Source of the DNA: Narthecium ossifragum
Taxonomy: Eukaryota > Streptophyta > Magnoliopsida > Dioscoreales > Nartheciaceae
Length of the DNA: 64,000 bases
Reading direction: 5' to 3'
NCBI GenBank assembly: GCA_963920575.1
Contig: OY986966.1
Coordinates: 14,959,297 to 15,023,296, forward strand
The stretch's first letter is position 1. Each line of letters begins with the position of its first letter. The position numbers and the translations under genes were made by a program. The notes beneath the pieces are model-generated. The model was not told the origin of the DNA. It searched no databases and saw only the letters and a list, made by a program, of their open reading frames with translations. Positions 10,430-21,719 of this stretch are shown here, in pieces.

Positions 10430-11529
10430 TTCCTTAGTTTTTTAGAATTTTATTTAATTTTTATGATTTTCCCCTGATTTTTAGGATTTTCCCCATATTT
10501 CCCTGGAATTTTTCTCCACCTTCTTCCTACTTTTCCTTATTTTCCGCTGGAGTTTCTCTCTCCTCCCCCCACTGTTCATCGTCATCCCGGCTTGATCGGC
10601 TCCATCGGCTCGTCCCCGAGCCATTGCCCATCATTGCCCGCCGCCGCCTTTCCGGTCACCTTCATACCTCCAAATCACTACCAACACCTTCGCCATCCTT
10701 CCCCCTACCCTCCCATGACCTTCTTCGCCATCATCGATGTCTCCTCCGACGCTGGTGAGCCCCTCGACAGTCGTCGAGACCCCCATCCACGGCCTCCCAT
10801 CACCCATTAATACCACCAGAACCTTCCGCCACCATCAAAACCCGACCTTTCCGCCTGGATCATCGGCGTCAACCTCCGACGAAACCACCTATCCGACCAC
10901 CTTCAATCCGCCGGCTGGAAGCTCAATTCGTCCATCCTCCACCATTAGACAGTTCCCCACACATCCACGAACCTTCCTCCACCATTACTAGCCTCAATTA
11001 GAGCATAGATCGCCAGATTTCATTTCCGACAACCCCTACCGCCGGCGAGCTCTTATCCACCGACTGAGGCCTTGTTTCATCGATCAGACGCTACTGGTGC
11101 GTTCCTTGATCTTCCACGACTCTATCCTCACCAGTCCCGGCCTCCGGCGACGAGGTTTCACCGTCGATCCATCTCCGGTGAGTTTTCAGATCGCGATCCC
11201 AGTGTTGCAAAGTTCATATTCTCGATCCGAGGATACAGATCTTCGATCAAGACCATGTTGAGCATTCTTTGATCTTCTAAACGTCCTAGAGCAACCTCTG
11301 GTGTTAAATTCTCCTTATTTTCATCAATTTTTTTTTTCTGATCTCGCCGCGGACGGCCGCCGTGTGCGTGATGATGTTTTATGCGGATGATAACTGATGG
11401 TTGCCCTGCTTGGATATTTTGGTTGTTTATTTCCTTGTCTGTGATGTCTAGAAGATTATTTTTGATGTATTATGTCCTTTACTATTTATCTTTACATATT
11501 ATATTTTTGTGTGGTGAATGTTTATACAT
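10430..11529 (+). other. Element C middle region, GC-rich, no recognised gene
   Basis: A T-rich stretch (10430-10560) is followed by a C-rich stretch to about 11280. Short ORFs (10592-10810, 10737-10991) are Pro/Ser/His-rich with no recognised domain. By position this is where element D has its extra downstream ORFs, so it may be a ruined equivalent; that is inference. Confidence 0.35.
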
Positions 11530-11538
11530 ATCAATTTA

Positions 11539-12686
11539 GGGTTTTTTACATATATATCCTCAAAAAACTTTCAAAATACGTATTTACCCCTACATTCTTC
11601 ATATTTTCATATATATCCCTCAAAAGTTTAAGTTATCACATATATGCCCCTCGGGTTACCTGCCGTGGAATTAATTGGGAATATTCCATAACGTCGTTAA
11701 CGGCGTGGTGTCAAATTACCTTTTTGCCCCTGATACTGTTCATCATCCCCGCCGTCATCTCCGGCGACCTTCACCGGAGAAGATCCAAAAACTCCAAAAA
11801 ATGCCACGAAAAATGTCCAAAAATACATGGAAAAACCTGGAATCAACAAGGAACCTTATTTACACCAAGAAGAAGAAAAAAATCGACGATTACCCAACGC
11901 TACAGTCGCTGGAAAAAGGGGGCGGCGGCGTCTCCGGCGTCCTTCGTCGGAGAAGATCCAAAAACCTCAAAAAATGCCACGAAAAATGCCCAAAAATACA
12001 TGGAAAAACCCGGAATCAACAAGGAAGCTTATCTACACTAAGAAAAAGAAACAAATCGACTATTAGCCAACTCTACAGTCGCTAGAAAAAGGGGACGTCG
12101 TCGTCCCCGACGGCGTCTCCGGCGACCTTCGCCGGAGAAGATCCAAAAATCCCAAAAAATGTCACGAAAAATGTCCAAAAATACATGAGAAAGCCCGAAA
12201 TCAATAAGGAAGCTTATCTACACCAAGAAGAAGAAAAAAAATCAACGATTACCAGTCAAATCTCGAAAAAATTCGGCGAAAGCCCCTTTTTTTTCTTCTA
12301 TGTTTTTGTCCGTTTCTTTCTCTCTCAAACTCCTCCTTCTACTAGCTTCTAGTGAGAAATAGTGGGGAGAAGAAGGGGATAAGAAGGGAAAGGAGATCAG
12401 TAAACTTGGCCGGCTTTTGGCCGCAAAATGGCCTATGTCGGCGGTGAAAACTGAGAATTTGCAAAAAAACCCCTAAAAAACCCATAGTTCAACGAAAATA
12501 CCCATAAATTTATAAAAAAACCCCTAAAATATGATTTAACCATGATTAAGTTACTTAACATCACGGGAGTTGACGGAAGGGTATATATGTGATCACTTAA
12601 ATTTTTGAGGGGTATATATGAAAATATGAAGAATGTAGGGGTAAATATGTATTTTCAAAGTTTTTTGATATATATGTAAAAAATCC
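11539..12686. mobile_element. Mutator-like non-autonomous DNA transposon
   Basis: Terminal inverted repeats of about 100-120 bp (11539 to about 11660 and about 12580-12686) have tips GGGTTTTTTACATATATATC and, read inward from the right, GGATTTTTTACATATATATC. An exact 9-bp target duplication, ATCAATTTA, lies at 11530-11538 and 12687-12695. Long TIRs with a 9-bp TSD are the signature of the Mutator superfamily. It is 1148 bp long with no transposase. The interior has a GC-rich triple repeat. Confidence 0.93.
11757..12255 (+). repeat. Three tandem copies of a 173-185-bp unit inside the MULE
   Basis: The landmark AGATCCAAAA recurs at 11781, 11954 and 12139. Each unit has a GC-rich CTCCGGCG...CGGAGAAG segment followed by an A-rich segment with ATGCCACGAAAAATG and AAATACATG. 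Short ORFs across it (for example 11675-12085) are shadows of the repeat. Confidence 0.88.
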
Positions 12687-12946
12687 ATCAATTTATCATG
12701 AAAATACAAAGGAGACTATGTCGAAATTTTCTATGATTCTAATACCTTTTTGGACTTTTATTTGTTATATTTGATCTTTTTGGAAAGGTATGTATTTCTG
12801 TGACAGGTTATGGTGGGGAAGGAAATATTCATTCAAGGATGGAGGTGCCTAAACGTAAAATTGGAAGAGAGAGAAATCTATTTCTGAAGCATTCATTATG
12901 GTTATCTCTACCCTTTACTTCTTGATTTATTTTTATGACCTAGTTT

Positions 12947-12978
12947 AATTGGAGACAATTACATTTAAGTTGGGGGGT
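12947..12978 (+). promoter_or_regulatory. Hairpin plus internal polypurine tract, element C
   Basis: Stem AATTG (12947-12951), GAGA, stem CAATT (12956-12960), then AAGTTGGGGGGTAG. This is a second polypurine tract about 1.1 kb before the LTR-proximal one. The same layout is seen in A, D and E with different stem sequences. Confidence 0.65.
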
Positions 12979-13370
12979 AGCATTCATAAATTTCATGCTC
13001 ATATTTTATTTTTGGTAACCAAATATTATACATCCCTTGAATTATGTCAAAAGAATGAAATTATGATATGATTTGACAAAGGTGCATGTTTTAGAAATTT
13101 ATTTTATGAATTATTCTGAGGCTCGTATGTCATATAAGAAATAGTAAATTTTTGCTATACATGATATTATTTCTATACTTTAACACATTTACCATGATCT
13201 AAGGACAACTTGACATATCCTAATGCACATGTTCACTTCCACATGTTAAGGGATTGATATTAGATTCTAAGCATGATACTGGGATAGGTTTACAATTTTA
13301 TGTTATGACACAGAAAATACATGAACACATGCAATTATCTGAGTATGCGAAAAAAAAAGGAAAAAAAAAG

Positions 13371-13540
13371 GATCTTCAACTTAGTAACCGGGCAGTGTGC
13401 CTAGCCAGCGTGGTGTTCGCGTAAAACGGTTGAATTTCCTGGAAAAAAGAAAAAAGAAAAAAAAGGAGGATTTTCAACTTAGTAACCGGGCAGTGTGCCT
13501 AGCCAACGTGGTGTTCGCGTAAAACAGTTGAAATTCCTAC
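13371..13540 (+). ncRNA. Tandem pair of AGTAACCGGG hairpins (structured RNA candidate), element C
   Basis: Two copies, about 13369-13440 and 13467-13538. Each has outer arm AGGA, inner arm TTCAAC, conserved TTAGTAACCGGGC, a variable stretch, conserved CGCGTAAAAC, then GTTGAA and TCCT closing the stems. Purine-rich A/G runs precede each copy. This is a candidate structured element of the retrotransposon RNA, not a known ncRNA family that I can name. Confidence 0.6.
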
Positions 13541-14048
13541 GAAAAGAAGAAAAAAAACAGATATTGCTATGTGATAAGTGGAAGATATGTGCTTGGACAG
13601 GATTGTGATCTTGAATAGTTGAAGTGTTTAGATATAATTGATGCTCTGAAGCATGTGGAACCCCATTCACACACAGGAGTGTTAAAGTTTTTTTTAATCA
13701 TGATTAAATATGTTGAAGTGTTGAAAATATGTTATGACATGTTTTGATTTACTATGTTTTTATGTGAATATGAGTTGAAGGGTATATTTATAGATACTAT
13801 TTCTATTTTATGCATTGGAGTTAATGACTATTATAATTGATTTCTAATGGTATATTCAAGGGAATGTATAAATGTTTGTGGGTGTCATCCCTGAAAACCC
13901 TCAGGAGACTATAACTCCTCCACTGGGGTAACCCAGGGGTTGAAAGGCTTGTTGCACATGCTAAGTGCAATTGTGATACTTACGAAAGTGGCTAGTTAGA
14001 TTTATTGCTTTCTTTTTGTCTTTTTTTTACTCGAGGACTAGCAAAGTG

Positions 14049-14060
14049 TAAGTTGGGGGG
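14049..14060 (+). promoter_or_regulatory. Polypurine tract of element C
   Basis: TAAGTTGGGGGG sits immediately before the 3' LTR start at 14061, as expected for the plus-strand primer. Confidence 0.9.
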
Positions 14061-14378
14061 TGTCATAACTCACTAATTATTAATAATTAAACCCCTTAAA
14101 TTACCTTTGTTATGCCTAGAGTAGTTGTATTTAATAGTTTGTTAGTTGATTTCAGGTTTAATCATGCTTTGAGAAAAAATGCAGGAAATTCGGTCAAAAT
14201 GACTAAAGAAACTGCTTCGTCGACCGTTAGTAATATATTCGTCAGATATTTGACAAAGATCCAAATATTCTGAAACTTCGGGATATTGTAGACACCTCAG
14301 AGATCTACAACCTTTCTGTTGGACACTTTGCGAGATTCATGATGGTGTGATAGCCGATTTGAAGAATACATGGAAGTA
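14061..14378 (+). repeat. Element C 3' LTR, first part
   Basis: Homologous to 7219-7523 of the 5' LTR. Interrupted by element A after AAGTA (14374-14378). Confidence 0.93.
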
Positions 14379-14729
14379 TGATGAGAATGCATAATGTTAT
14401 ATTTTTATTCCTTAATATTTAGTCTCCTATGCTTATTTAGTTCCTAAATACACTCATTATTCTTATATTTTGATTTAGGATGCAATTGAAGTCCTTAAGT
14501 CGAAAAGAAGCTGAAAAGAGTGCATGGATCAACTTTAAAGATTTATCTGTACCTGCTCATGAAGAACCAGAGGATGTGCCATAGATGGTTGGAAAGCTCT
14601 TGAAGTCTAGATTCTGGAGAATTTTACGGTTCGTGATTCCGAGTTTCTTAGAGGAAGTTACGGCAATTTCAGTACCGATGCGCAGTCTGAATGGCAGAAA
14701 GGAAAATAAGCTGGAAGTCCGAGCGAAGG

Positions 14730-15142
14730 TCCGATCGATCGGACCTGGCAAAACCGTGACAGAACATGTAGTTTTTGGCTGAATATGGTTCGATCGATCG
14801 AACCATCACTCCTACTGAGCCCGATCGATCCGACTCCTAGAGTTGGATCTATAAGACTCAAAAATACCCAGAGAATGTGGATTTTTATGCCTCCGATCGA
14901 TCCAGCACTTAAAGTTCGATCGATCGGACTTGGGAATTAAAGTTGACAGAGCGTATGCTTTTTAGAGGAACCGAATTCGATCGATCGGACCATCGATCGA
15001 ACTCGGGAAGAGCCAGAGACGAAGATTTTTACGAAATCGATCGATCCGACTCCCTTAGTCCGATCGATCGGGCTCGGGCGTGAATAGAAGTTGAAGATTT
15101 TAATGAGACCGATCGATCCAGCATCCAAGGTCCGATCGATCG
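14730..15142 (+). promoter_or_regulatory. GATCGATC palindrome array in the A promoter
   Basis: Ten perfect GATCGATC octamers and one partial, mostly as T(C/T)CGATCGATC(C/G)(G/A)A, spaced about 20-60 bp. The array ends about 60 bp upstream of the TATA box at 15205. The same array is in the 3' LTR at about 23457-23868, with one site changed by a C-to-T at CpG (near 23718). Confidence 0.85.
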
Positions 15143-15204
15143 GACTTTCCCAGTAACAAAAATCAACGATTGTGATCTAATCCGAGGGTGGATACAATTG
15201 AGGC

Positions 15205-15212
15205 TATAAATA
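15205..15212 (+). promoter_or_regulatory. TATA box, element A 5' LTR
   Basis: TATAAATA in a GGCTATAAATAGGACTC context, conserved at 23931 (A 3' LTR), 44604, 46773 (minus), 47853 and 50461, with related boxes in E at 51853 and 57455. Confidence 0.8.
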
Positions 15213-16111
15213 GGACTCTTTCTAGGATTTGAGGGGGGATTCTTGGACACTTTTGGCTACTCTTTCTCCTCTTTTATATTTTTTCTAGGTTTTCTTTTAC
15301 TTTATGAAATCTTTTGGAGGATTGTTCTCGATGGCCCTGTGTGGCTAAATCTTGATCCTTGGTCGAGGAGACTGAAACCTCAGAATCAATAAAACTGTGA
15401 GATCTAATTTATTTTTATTGTTCAGTTTATACATGAGTATTGGATGTTCTTCTGAGATTAAATCTTCATGATTACCTTGTCTAATTGCTAGGAGGCCTAC
15501 TAGTTTATTATTCATGGTGATCTACTGCTAGGTTTGATATCAAATCCGGAATTGTTTGATCCCTCTAATCTGTGAAGCAACTAGGATCTAATAATTTACT
15601 GCTGATCAGATCTTGTTAGATCTTAGGAAGAATATTCAACTAGATTAAATGCAACCGCTTGTGCTTATGTTGTTTAGCTTCATCGATCTCCCTATTCTTA
15701 ACGCTGCTACTAGATTAAATCTACAGCGCTTGTCTTAGGTTGTCTAGTAGTTAGGGTTGATTAGATCGTTTGTTTCTAATTAACTATGATCGAGGAGAGC
15801 TTCGAATTGAATTCGGACGATGAATATTCATGGTATAAATTGATTGATACTTGCATCTATGATCAGTTGTTGGATTCCGATGGTGGATGTTGACTCAGAC
15901 CAAGGTTTGTTCTCTTGATTCAACTCATTTCTTCGCTTTAGATTATTTCTTTATTGTTTTTCCTCAAGTTTAAAACCCCCCCCATCTTTGTTCACTAAGC
16001 ACAAAACACGACTGAACACTCTTCGTGGGATCGACTCATACTCGCACTACTACATTTATTTTAACGAGTACTGGATTTATTTTTGAGTGCCTGCGACAGC
16101 ACATCAAATTT

Positions 16112-16129
16112 TGGCGCCGTTGCCGGGGA
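16112..16129 (+). promoter_or_regulatory. Primer-binding site of element A (tRNA-Asp)
   Basis: TGGCGCCGTTGCCGGGGA, complementary to the CCCCGGCAACGGCGCCA 3' end of plant tRNA-Asp, five bases after the LTR. tRNA-Asp priming is characteristic of Athila. Confidence 0.95.
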
Positions 16130-16244
16130 GTGATTCTAGTTGATTTTTGTGTTTATTGTGATCCTTATTTTCATAAAAAAAAAAGAGTTATTCGAATTTT
16201 CTTGATTTCTTTTTCTCGTTTTGCCGGAATTCTCTTGATTGTTT

Positions 16245-18479
16245 ATGAGTATAGCTCGATCTTTTAATCAAGGTGGTTTACAGTACGATCCAGAGATAGA
16301 AAGAACTCTGCGCAGGTTAAGGAGAGAAGCTCGGATAAATCCTGAGGAGGACGATTTGGCTCTTGACCACGTATTTATCAGTGATTCTGAATTAGAGGAG
16401 GAAGTCATGGCCGGAAATTGGACTTTGAAAGAACTTGCAGCCCCAGATTTGAATCAACAACCCTTATGCATTACATTTCCTACTTTGGATGTTGCTACTA
16501 CTTTTGAATTAAAATCTGGACTAATACACCTCTTACCTACTTTTCATGGACTTTCAGGTGAGGATCCTCACAAGCAATTAAAGGAGCTTCATGTTGTGTG
16601 CACAAGTATGAAACCCATGGGGGTGACTGAAGATCAAATCAAATTGAGAGCCTTTCCATTTTCTTTGAAAGATTCGGCTAAGGATTGCCTTTATTATTTA
16701 CCATCTGGGAGTATTACTACATGGAATGAGATGAAGAGGTTGTTTTTAGAGAAGTATTTTCCAGCCTCAAGAGCGGCCAACATTAGGAAAGAGATCTGTG
16801 GTGTAAGGCAACATAATGGAGAATCTCCACATGAATATTGGGAACGTTTTAAGAAATTATGTGCAAGCTGTCCCCATCATCAAATTAGTGAGCAATTACT
16901 TATTCAATATTTTTATGAGGGCTTACTAATCAATGACAGGAGTATGATTGATGCAGCTAGTGGAGGAGCTTTGGTGGATAAAACTCCTGAAGCCGCGAGG
17001 AACTTGATTGCAAATATGGCAGCTAATTCTCAACAATTTAATACTAGACTTGATTCTTATTCAAAACATGTTAATGAGGTAAATGTTTCATCTCTTGAAC
17101 AACAGATTGCGAGTCTAACTTCTCTTGTTCGTCAAATGGCTGTAGGTAACATGCAAACAGTGAAGGTTTGTGGAATTTGCTCGGTGGCGGGACATCCAAC
17201 CGATATGTGCCCAACTCTTCAAGAGGAACCCATTGAACAAGTGAATGCAGCGGGGAGTTTCCCAGGACCACCGCAAAGGAAGTATGATCCCTATTCAAAC
17301 ACGTATAATCCGGGATGGAGGGATCACCCCAATCTCAACTATGGGAATCCACAAGTGAATCAGCCTACAACTCAATTTCGCCCAATTGGACAGCAATATC
17401 AACAATATAGACCGCCATACCCCCCGAGACCACAACAAAATCCAACTCCGAATTCTGGTATGTCTTTAGAAGATATTGTTAATTCCCTTGCTACTAGTGC
17501 TATGCAACTTCAACAGGATACAAAACAATTTAAACAAGATACAAAGGCCAGTATCCAAGGTTTGGAACATCAAATGGGCCAGATGGCGTCAGCAATTAGC
17601 AAGCTAGAGGCGCAAAATTCGGGAAAATTACCCTCTCAAACGGTAATAAATCCAAGAGAGAATGCAAGTGCAATTATTTTGAGAAGTGGTAAAGAAGTGG
17701 AGACTCCAGTAAAGGAAGTTCCTACATCATCTGCGCAAGGAAAAGAGCAAGACATCGTCGCGGACAAAATCTTTCCTGATGACGACGACGTACCTAAACG
17801 TAAGTTTCCACCTCTTTCTGATTATAAACCTGTACCTCCTTTTCCTCAGGCTTTAATAGAATCAAGGAAATATGAGAAGAATTCAGATCTATATGAGACT
17901 TTTCGCCGATGCGAGGTAAATATTCCACTCTTAGATGCTCTTAAACAAGTACCTCGTTATGCTAAATTCTTGAAGGAATTGTGCACAATTAAGAGGAAGC
18001 AAAAACTTAAAGGATGTGCGAAGGTGAAAGTAGGGGAAAATGTTTCTGCAATTCTGCAAAGAAAAATTCCTACAAAGTGTAGGGATCCAGGTATGTTTAC
18101 TATCCCATGTACAATTGGTAACACCAAATTTGAGAAAGCTATGTTAGATTTGGGAGCTTCTATCAATGTCATGCCATATTCTATATATTCTTCTTTAAAA
18201 CTTGGGCCTTTGAATGAAACTGGTGTTGTGATTCAATTGGCTGACAGATCTAACGCCTATCCAAAAGGTGTAGTTGAAGATATTCTTGTGCAGGTCAATG
18301 ATTTAGTTTTCCCTGCTGATTTTTATGTGATTGATATGGAGAATGGTGATCATAGTACTCCTATTTTGTTGGGAAGACCTTTCTTGAAGACATCCAAGAC
18401 TAAGATAGATGTCCATAGTGGCACACTTACCATGGAATTTGATGGTGAAACTGTTAAGTTTAATATTTATGATGCATGA
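16245..18479 (+). CDS. Element A gag-protease
   Basis: The first ATG in frame is 16245 (an upstream TTG at 16239 is not a likely start), giving 744 codons ending in TGA at 18477-18479. Residues of about 85-250 form a retrotransposon gag domain (FHGLSGEDPHKQLKEL, WNEMKRLFLEKYFP, GESPHEYWERFKKLCASCP). A CCHC-like knuckle CGICSVAGHPTDMC lies near residue 309, followed by a Gln/Pro/Tyr-rich linker. The aspartic protease core MLDLGASINVMPYS lies near residue 634, with ILLGRPFL toward the end. Gag assembles the particle and packages RNA; the protease processes it. The next ORF overlaps the stop by ATGA in the -1 frame. In element D the equivalent region is one continuous frame, so this break is probably a one-base loss. 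Confidence 0.92.
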   Translation: MSIARSFNQGGLQYDPEIERTLRRLRREARINPEEDDLALDHVFISDSELEEEVMAGNWTLKELAAPDLNQQPLCITFPTLDVATTFELKSGLIHLLPTFHGLSGEDPHKQLKELHVVCTSMKPMGVTEDQIKLRAFPFSLKDSAKDCLYYLPSGSITTWNEMKRLFLEKYFPASRAANIRKEICGVRQHNGESPHEYWERFKKLCASCPHHQISEQLLIQYFYEGLLINDRSMIDAASGGALVDKTPEAARNLIANMAANSQQFNTRLDSYSKHVNEVNVSSLEQQIASLTSLVRQMAVGNMQTVKVCGICSVAGHPTDMCPTLQEEPIEQVNAAGSFPGPPQRKYDPYSNTYNPGWRDHPNLNYGNPQVNQPTTQFRPIGQQYQQYRPPYPPRPQQNPTPNSGMSLEDIVNSLATSAMQLQQDTKQFKQDTKASIQGLEHQMGQMASAISKLEAQNSGKLPSQTVINPRENASAIILRSGKEVETPVKEVPTSSAQGKEQDIVADKIFPDDDDVPKRKFPPLSDYKPVPPFPQALIESRKYEKNSDLYETFRRCEVNIPLLDALKQVPRYAKFLKELCTIKRKQKLKGCAKVKVGENVSAILQRKIPTKCRDPGMFTIPCTIGNTKFEKAMLDLGASINVMPYSIYSSLKLGPLNETGVVIQLADRSNAYPKGVVEDILVQVNDLVFPADFYVIDMENGDHSTPILLGRPFLKTSKTKIDVHSGTLTMEFDGETVKFNIYDA

Positions 18480-21400
18480 AATATCATGCTGATGATTGTT
18501 CAGTGTATTCAATTGATGTGATTGATTATTTATCACAGGAAGTTTTTGAACTTAGTGATAAAGATGAATTGGAAGTGGCTATTAGCAAATCTCTTGAGGA
18601 AGAAAATGTGGAGCTATCTTTGAGTACTAATTTGCAGGAAACTGTTGCAACACTGAATGATTTTTCGATAATTCAGCAATCAGGTAACGATTCTTCTAGT
18701 TTATTACCTGTATCTAATGAGAAATCATTACCTTCTGAATTGCAAGCACCTATTCCAGATCTGAAACCTCTTCCTAATCATCTTAAATATGCTTTTCTTG
18801 GAGATGAAGGAGTATTACCAGTGATTATTTCCAATAACCTTAGTGCTCCACAGGAAGAAAAACTTGTGCAGGTTCTTAAGGAGCATAAGACAGCTATTGG
18901 TTGGACAATTGCAGACATCAAAGGAATCAGCCCAAGTACATATATGCATCGTATCTTGCTTGAAGAGGGAGCGAAACCTTCCCGCCAACCACAAAGAAGG
19001 TTAAATCCGCCCATGATGGATGTTGTAAAGAAGGAGATCCTCAAACTGCTTGAAGTTGGAGTGATCTATCCTATTTCGGATAGCACTTGGGTTAGTCCAG
19101 TTCAAGTTGTTCCTAAAAAGACAGGAATAACCGTGGTGAGAAATCACAAAGATGAGTTAGTTCCCACCCGTGTGCAAAATGGGTGGAGGGTTTGTATTGA
19201 TTATAGAAAATTAAATGCTATAACCCGCAAGGACCACTTTCCTTTACCTTTTATTGATCAGATGCTTGAAAGATTAGCTGGTCATTCTTATTATTGTTTT
19301 CTTGATGGTTATTCAGGTTACTTTCAGATTGCAATTGCCCCTGAAGATCAGGAAAAGACGACGTTCACATGCCCATTTGGAACTTTTGCATATCGTCGCA
19401 TGCCTTTTGGTCTTCGCAACGCCCTAGCTACTTTCGAAAGGTGTATGGTTAGTATATTCTCAGATTATATTGAACAGATCATAGAGGTTTTTATGGATGA
19501 TTTCACAGTTTATGGAAACTCTTTTGATAATTGTTTACATAACCTTACACTTGTTCTTCAAAGATGCATAGAAACTAGCCTTGTGTTAAATTCTGAGAAA
19601 TGTCATTTCATGGTTGAACAAGGTATAGTTTTGGGTCATGTTGTTTCATCTAAAGGAATTGAGGTCGATAAAGCTAAAGTTGATGTCATTCAATCTTTAC
19701 CTTATCCCACTAGTGTGCGGGAAGTTCGTTCTTTTCTTGGACATGCAGGTTTTTACCGAAGATTCATCAAGGACTTCTCCAAAATAGCATTACCGTTGTG
19801 CACGTTGTTACAAAAGGACAAGGCTTTTGAGTTCGATGAAGCATGCAAAAAGGCATTTGATAAGCTGAAAGAATTGTTGACTTCTACTCCAATTATTTAA
19901 CCCCCAGACTGGAGCGTTCCTTTCGAGATAATGTGTGATGCGAGTGATTATGCAGTGGGCGCAGTTTTGGGTCAAAAGATTGGAAGAGCTTCTCATGCAA
20001 TTTACTATGCTTCCAAGACTTTGGATGATGCCCAGAGAAATTATTCTACAACTGAAAAAGAACTTTTAGCTGTAGTGTTTGCTTTAGAAAAATTTCGTTC
20101 TTATTTACTTGGTACTAAAGTCATTGTTTACTCTGATCATGCAGCCCTTCGTTATTTAATGACGAAGAAGGAGGCAAAGCCGAGATTAATCCGATGGATA
20201 CTTCTCTTGAGTGAATTTGATTTGGAGATAAAAGACAAAAGAGGAACAGAAAATCGAGTTGCAGATCATCTGAGTCGGTTAGTTCATGTGGAGGATAACC
20301 TTCGTCTACAGGAAACATTCCCTGATGAACAATTGTTTTCTGCAACTGTGACATTACCTTGGTATGCAAATATTGTGAATTATTTGGTTACTAATATGTT
20401 ATCTTCTGAATTGTCTAAGGCTCAAAGAGATAAGATTAAAAGTGATGCTAAATATTATGTGTGGGATGACCCATATTTATGGAAGCATTGTGCAGATCAA
20501 GTAATAAGAAGGTGCGTTCCTGAAAGTGAAATTATTTCTATACTCACTTTTTGTCATTCTTATGCTTGTGGCAGTCACTTTGGAGTTAAGAGAACGGCCA
20601 GAAAAGTGTTAGAATGTGGTTTCTATTGGCCTTCTTTATTTCGAGATTCATATTTTCTTTGTAAGTCATGCGAAAATTGTCAAAAGACAGGAAATATATC
20701 CCAAAGGAATGAGATGCCACAAACCCCCATATTATTTTGCGAAATTTTCGATGTTTGGGGCATTGATTTCATGGGTCTGTTCCCTATATCTTTTGGTTAT
20801 GTTTATATTCTACTTGCTGTGGATTATGTTTCAAAATGGGTAGAAGCTAAAGCTACCAGGACTGATGATTCTAAAGTTGTTGCAGATTTTATCAAGTCTA
20901 ACATATTATCCAGGTTTGGAATTCCAAGAGCTTTCATAAGTGATCGAGGCACTCACTTTTGCAATTGAACTGTTGAGGCGTTACTAAGGAAGTACCATGT
21001 GACCCATAAGGTGTCAACCGCCTATCATCCGCAAACGAGTGGACAAGCGGAAGTGTCAAATCGAGAGATCAAGTCCATCATTGAAAAGACGGTAAATCCA
21101 AATAGAAAAGATTGGAGTTTGCGTTTGGATGATGCGTTGTGGGCATATAGGACTGCATATAAGACACCCATCGGTATGTCACCTTATCGCTTGATATTTG
21201 GGAAACCATGTCACCTTCCAGTTGAGTTAGAACATAAAGCTTATTGGGCTATCAAGAGCTTTAATATGAACATGGATGAGAGTGGAGAACACAGGAAGTT
21301 GCAACTGCAAGAATTAGAGGAAATTCGCAATGATGCCTATGAGAGCGCTAGGATTTACAAGGAAAAGACAAAAGCTTTTCATGATAAGATGATCTCTAAA

Positions 21401-21655
21401 AAGGAGTTTAAAGTTGGTCAAAAAGTTCTCCTTTACCAATCACGCTTACGTTTGTTTCCAGGTAAGTTGCGTTCTCGTTGGATTGGACCTTTTATTGTTA
21501 CTAATGTTTTTTCTCATGGTGCAGTTGAAATTCAAAGTTTAGCCACTTCCAAAATGTTTACGGTGAATGGCCATCGACTTAAACCTTTCTATGAAGGCGT
21601 TCTAACAGAAAAGTTGGAAAAATTGGACCTTGAGGAACCAACTTATACTGATTAA
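18476..21655 (+). pseudogene. Element A pol: RT, RNase H, integrase (two stops)
   Basis: One frame runs from the ATG at 18476 to the TAA at 21655, broken only by TAA at 19898-19900 and TGA at 20966-20968. RT: GWRVCIDYRKLNAITRKDHFPLP, FLDGYSGY, and the catalytic FMDDF at about 19490. RNase [50 protein letters not shown]. Integrase: HHCC-type finger around 20550-20690 ([14 protein letters not shown] ... CKSCENCQ); catalytic residues in WGIDFMG, ISDRG and [10 protein letters not shown]-terminal part [16 protein letters not shown]. Both stops look like single substitutions (a C-to-T transition is the simplest explanation). There is no env-like ORF afterwards. Confidence 0.93.
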
Positions 21656-21696
21656 AGAAGCAAGCATGAAGTCGAGCCAATGACAATAAACAAAGG

Positions 21697-21719
21697 CGCT
21701 GCTTGGGAGGCAACCCAAG
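21697..21719 (+). promoter_or_regulatory. Conserved post-pol hairpin, element A copy
   Basis: GCGCTG, then stem CTTGGG (21702-21707), loop AGGCAA, stem CCCAAG (21714-21719), 40-60 bp after the pol stop. The loop is identical and the stem compensated relative to the copies in C and D. Confidence 0.7.

Larger units (their letters stand above)
12696..14048 (+). other. Element C 3' non-coding region
   Basis: About 1.35 kb without coding potential. It holds an internal hairpin and polypurine tract (12947-12978) and a tandem pair of conserved hairpins (13371-13540). It is homologous in inverted orientation to 30769-32000 of element D. Confidence 0.7.
14379..16106 (+). repeat. Element A 5' LTR
   Basis: TGATGAGAATGC...GCACATCA. 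It contains the GATCGATC array (14730-15142) and a TATA box TATAAATA at 15205-15212. The start AGAATGCATAATG and the terminal CGACAGCACATCA recur in the A-type LTRs at 23105, 43838, 45881 (reverse) and 47545. Confidence 0.96.

Noticed and set aside
14730..15142. CRISPR-like array
   Set aside because: The repeats are 8-14-bp palindromes with irregular spacing inside an LTR promoter of a plant genome. There are no cas genes.
16112..16129. tRNA-Asp gene fragment
   Set aside because: Only the 18 bases complementary to the tRNA 3' end are present, directly after an LTR, which is a primer-binding site. There is no cloverleaf.
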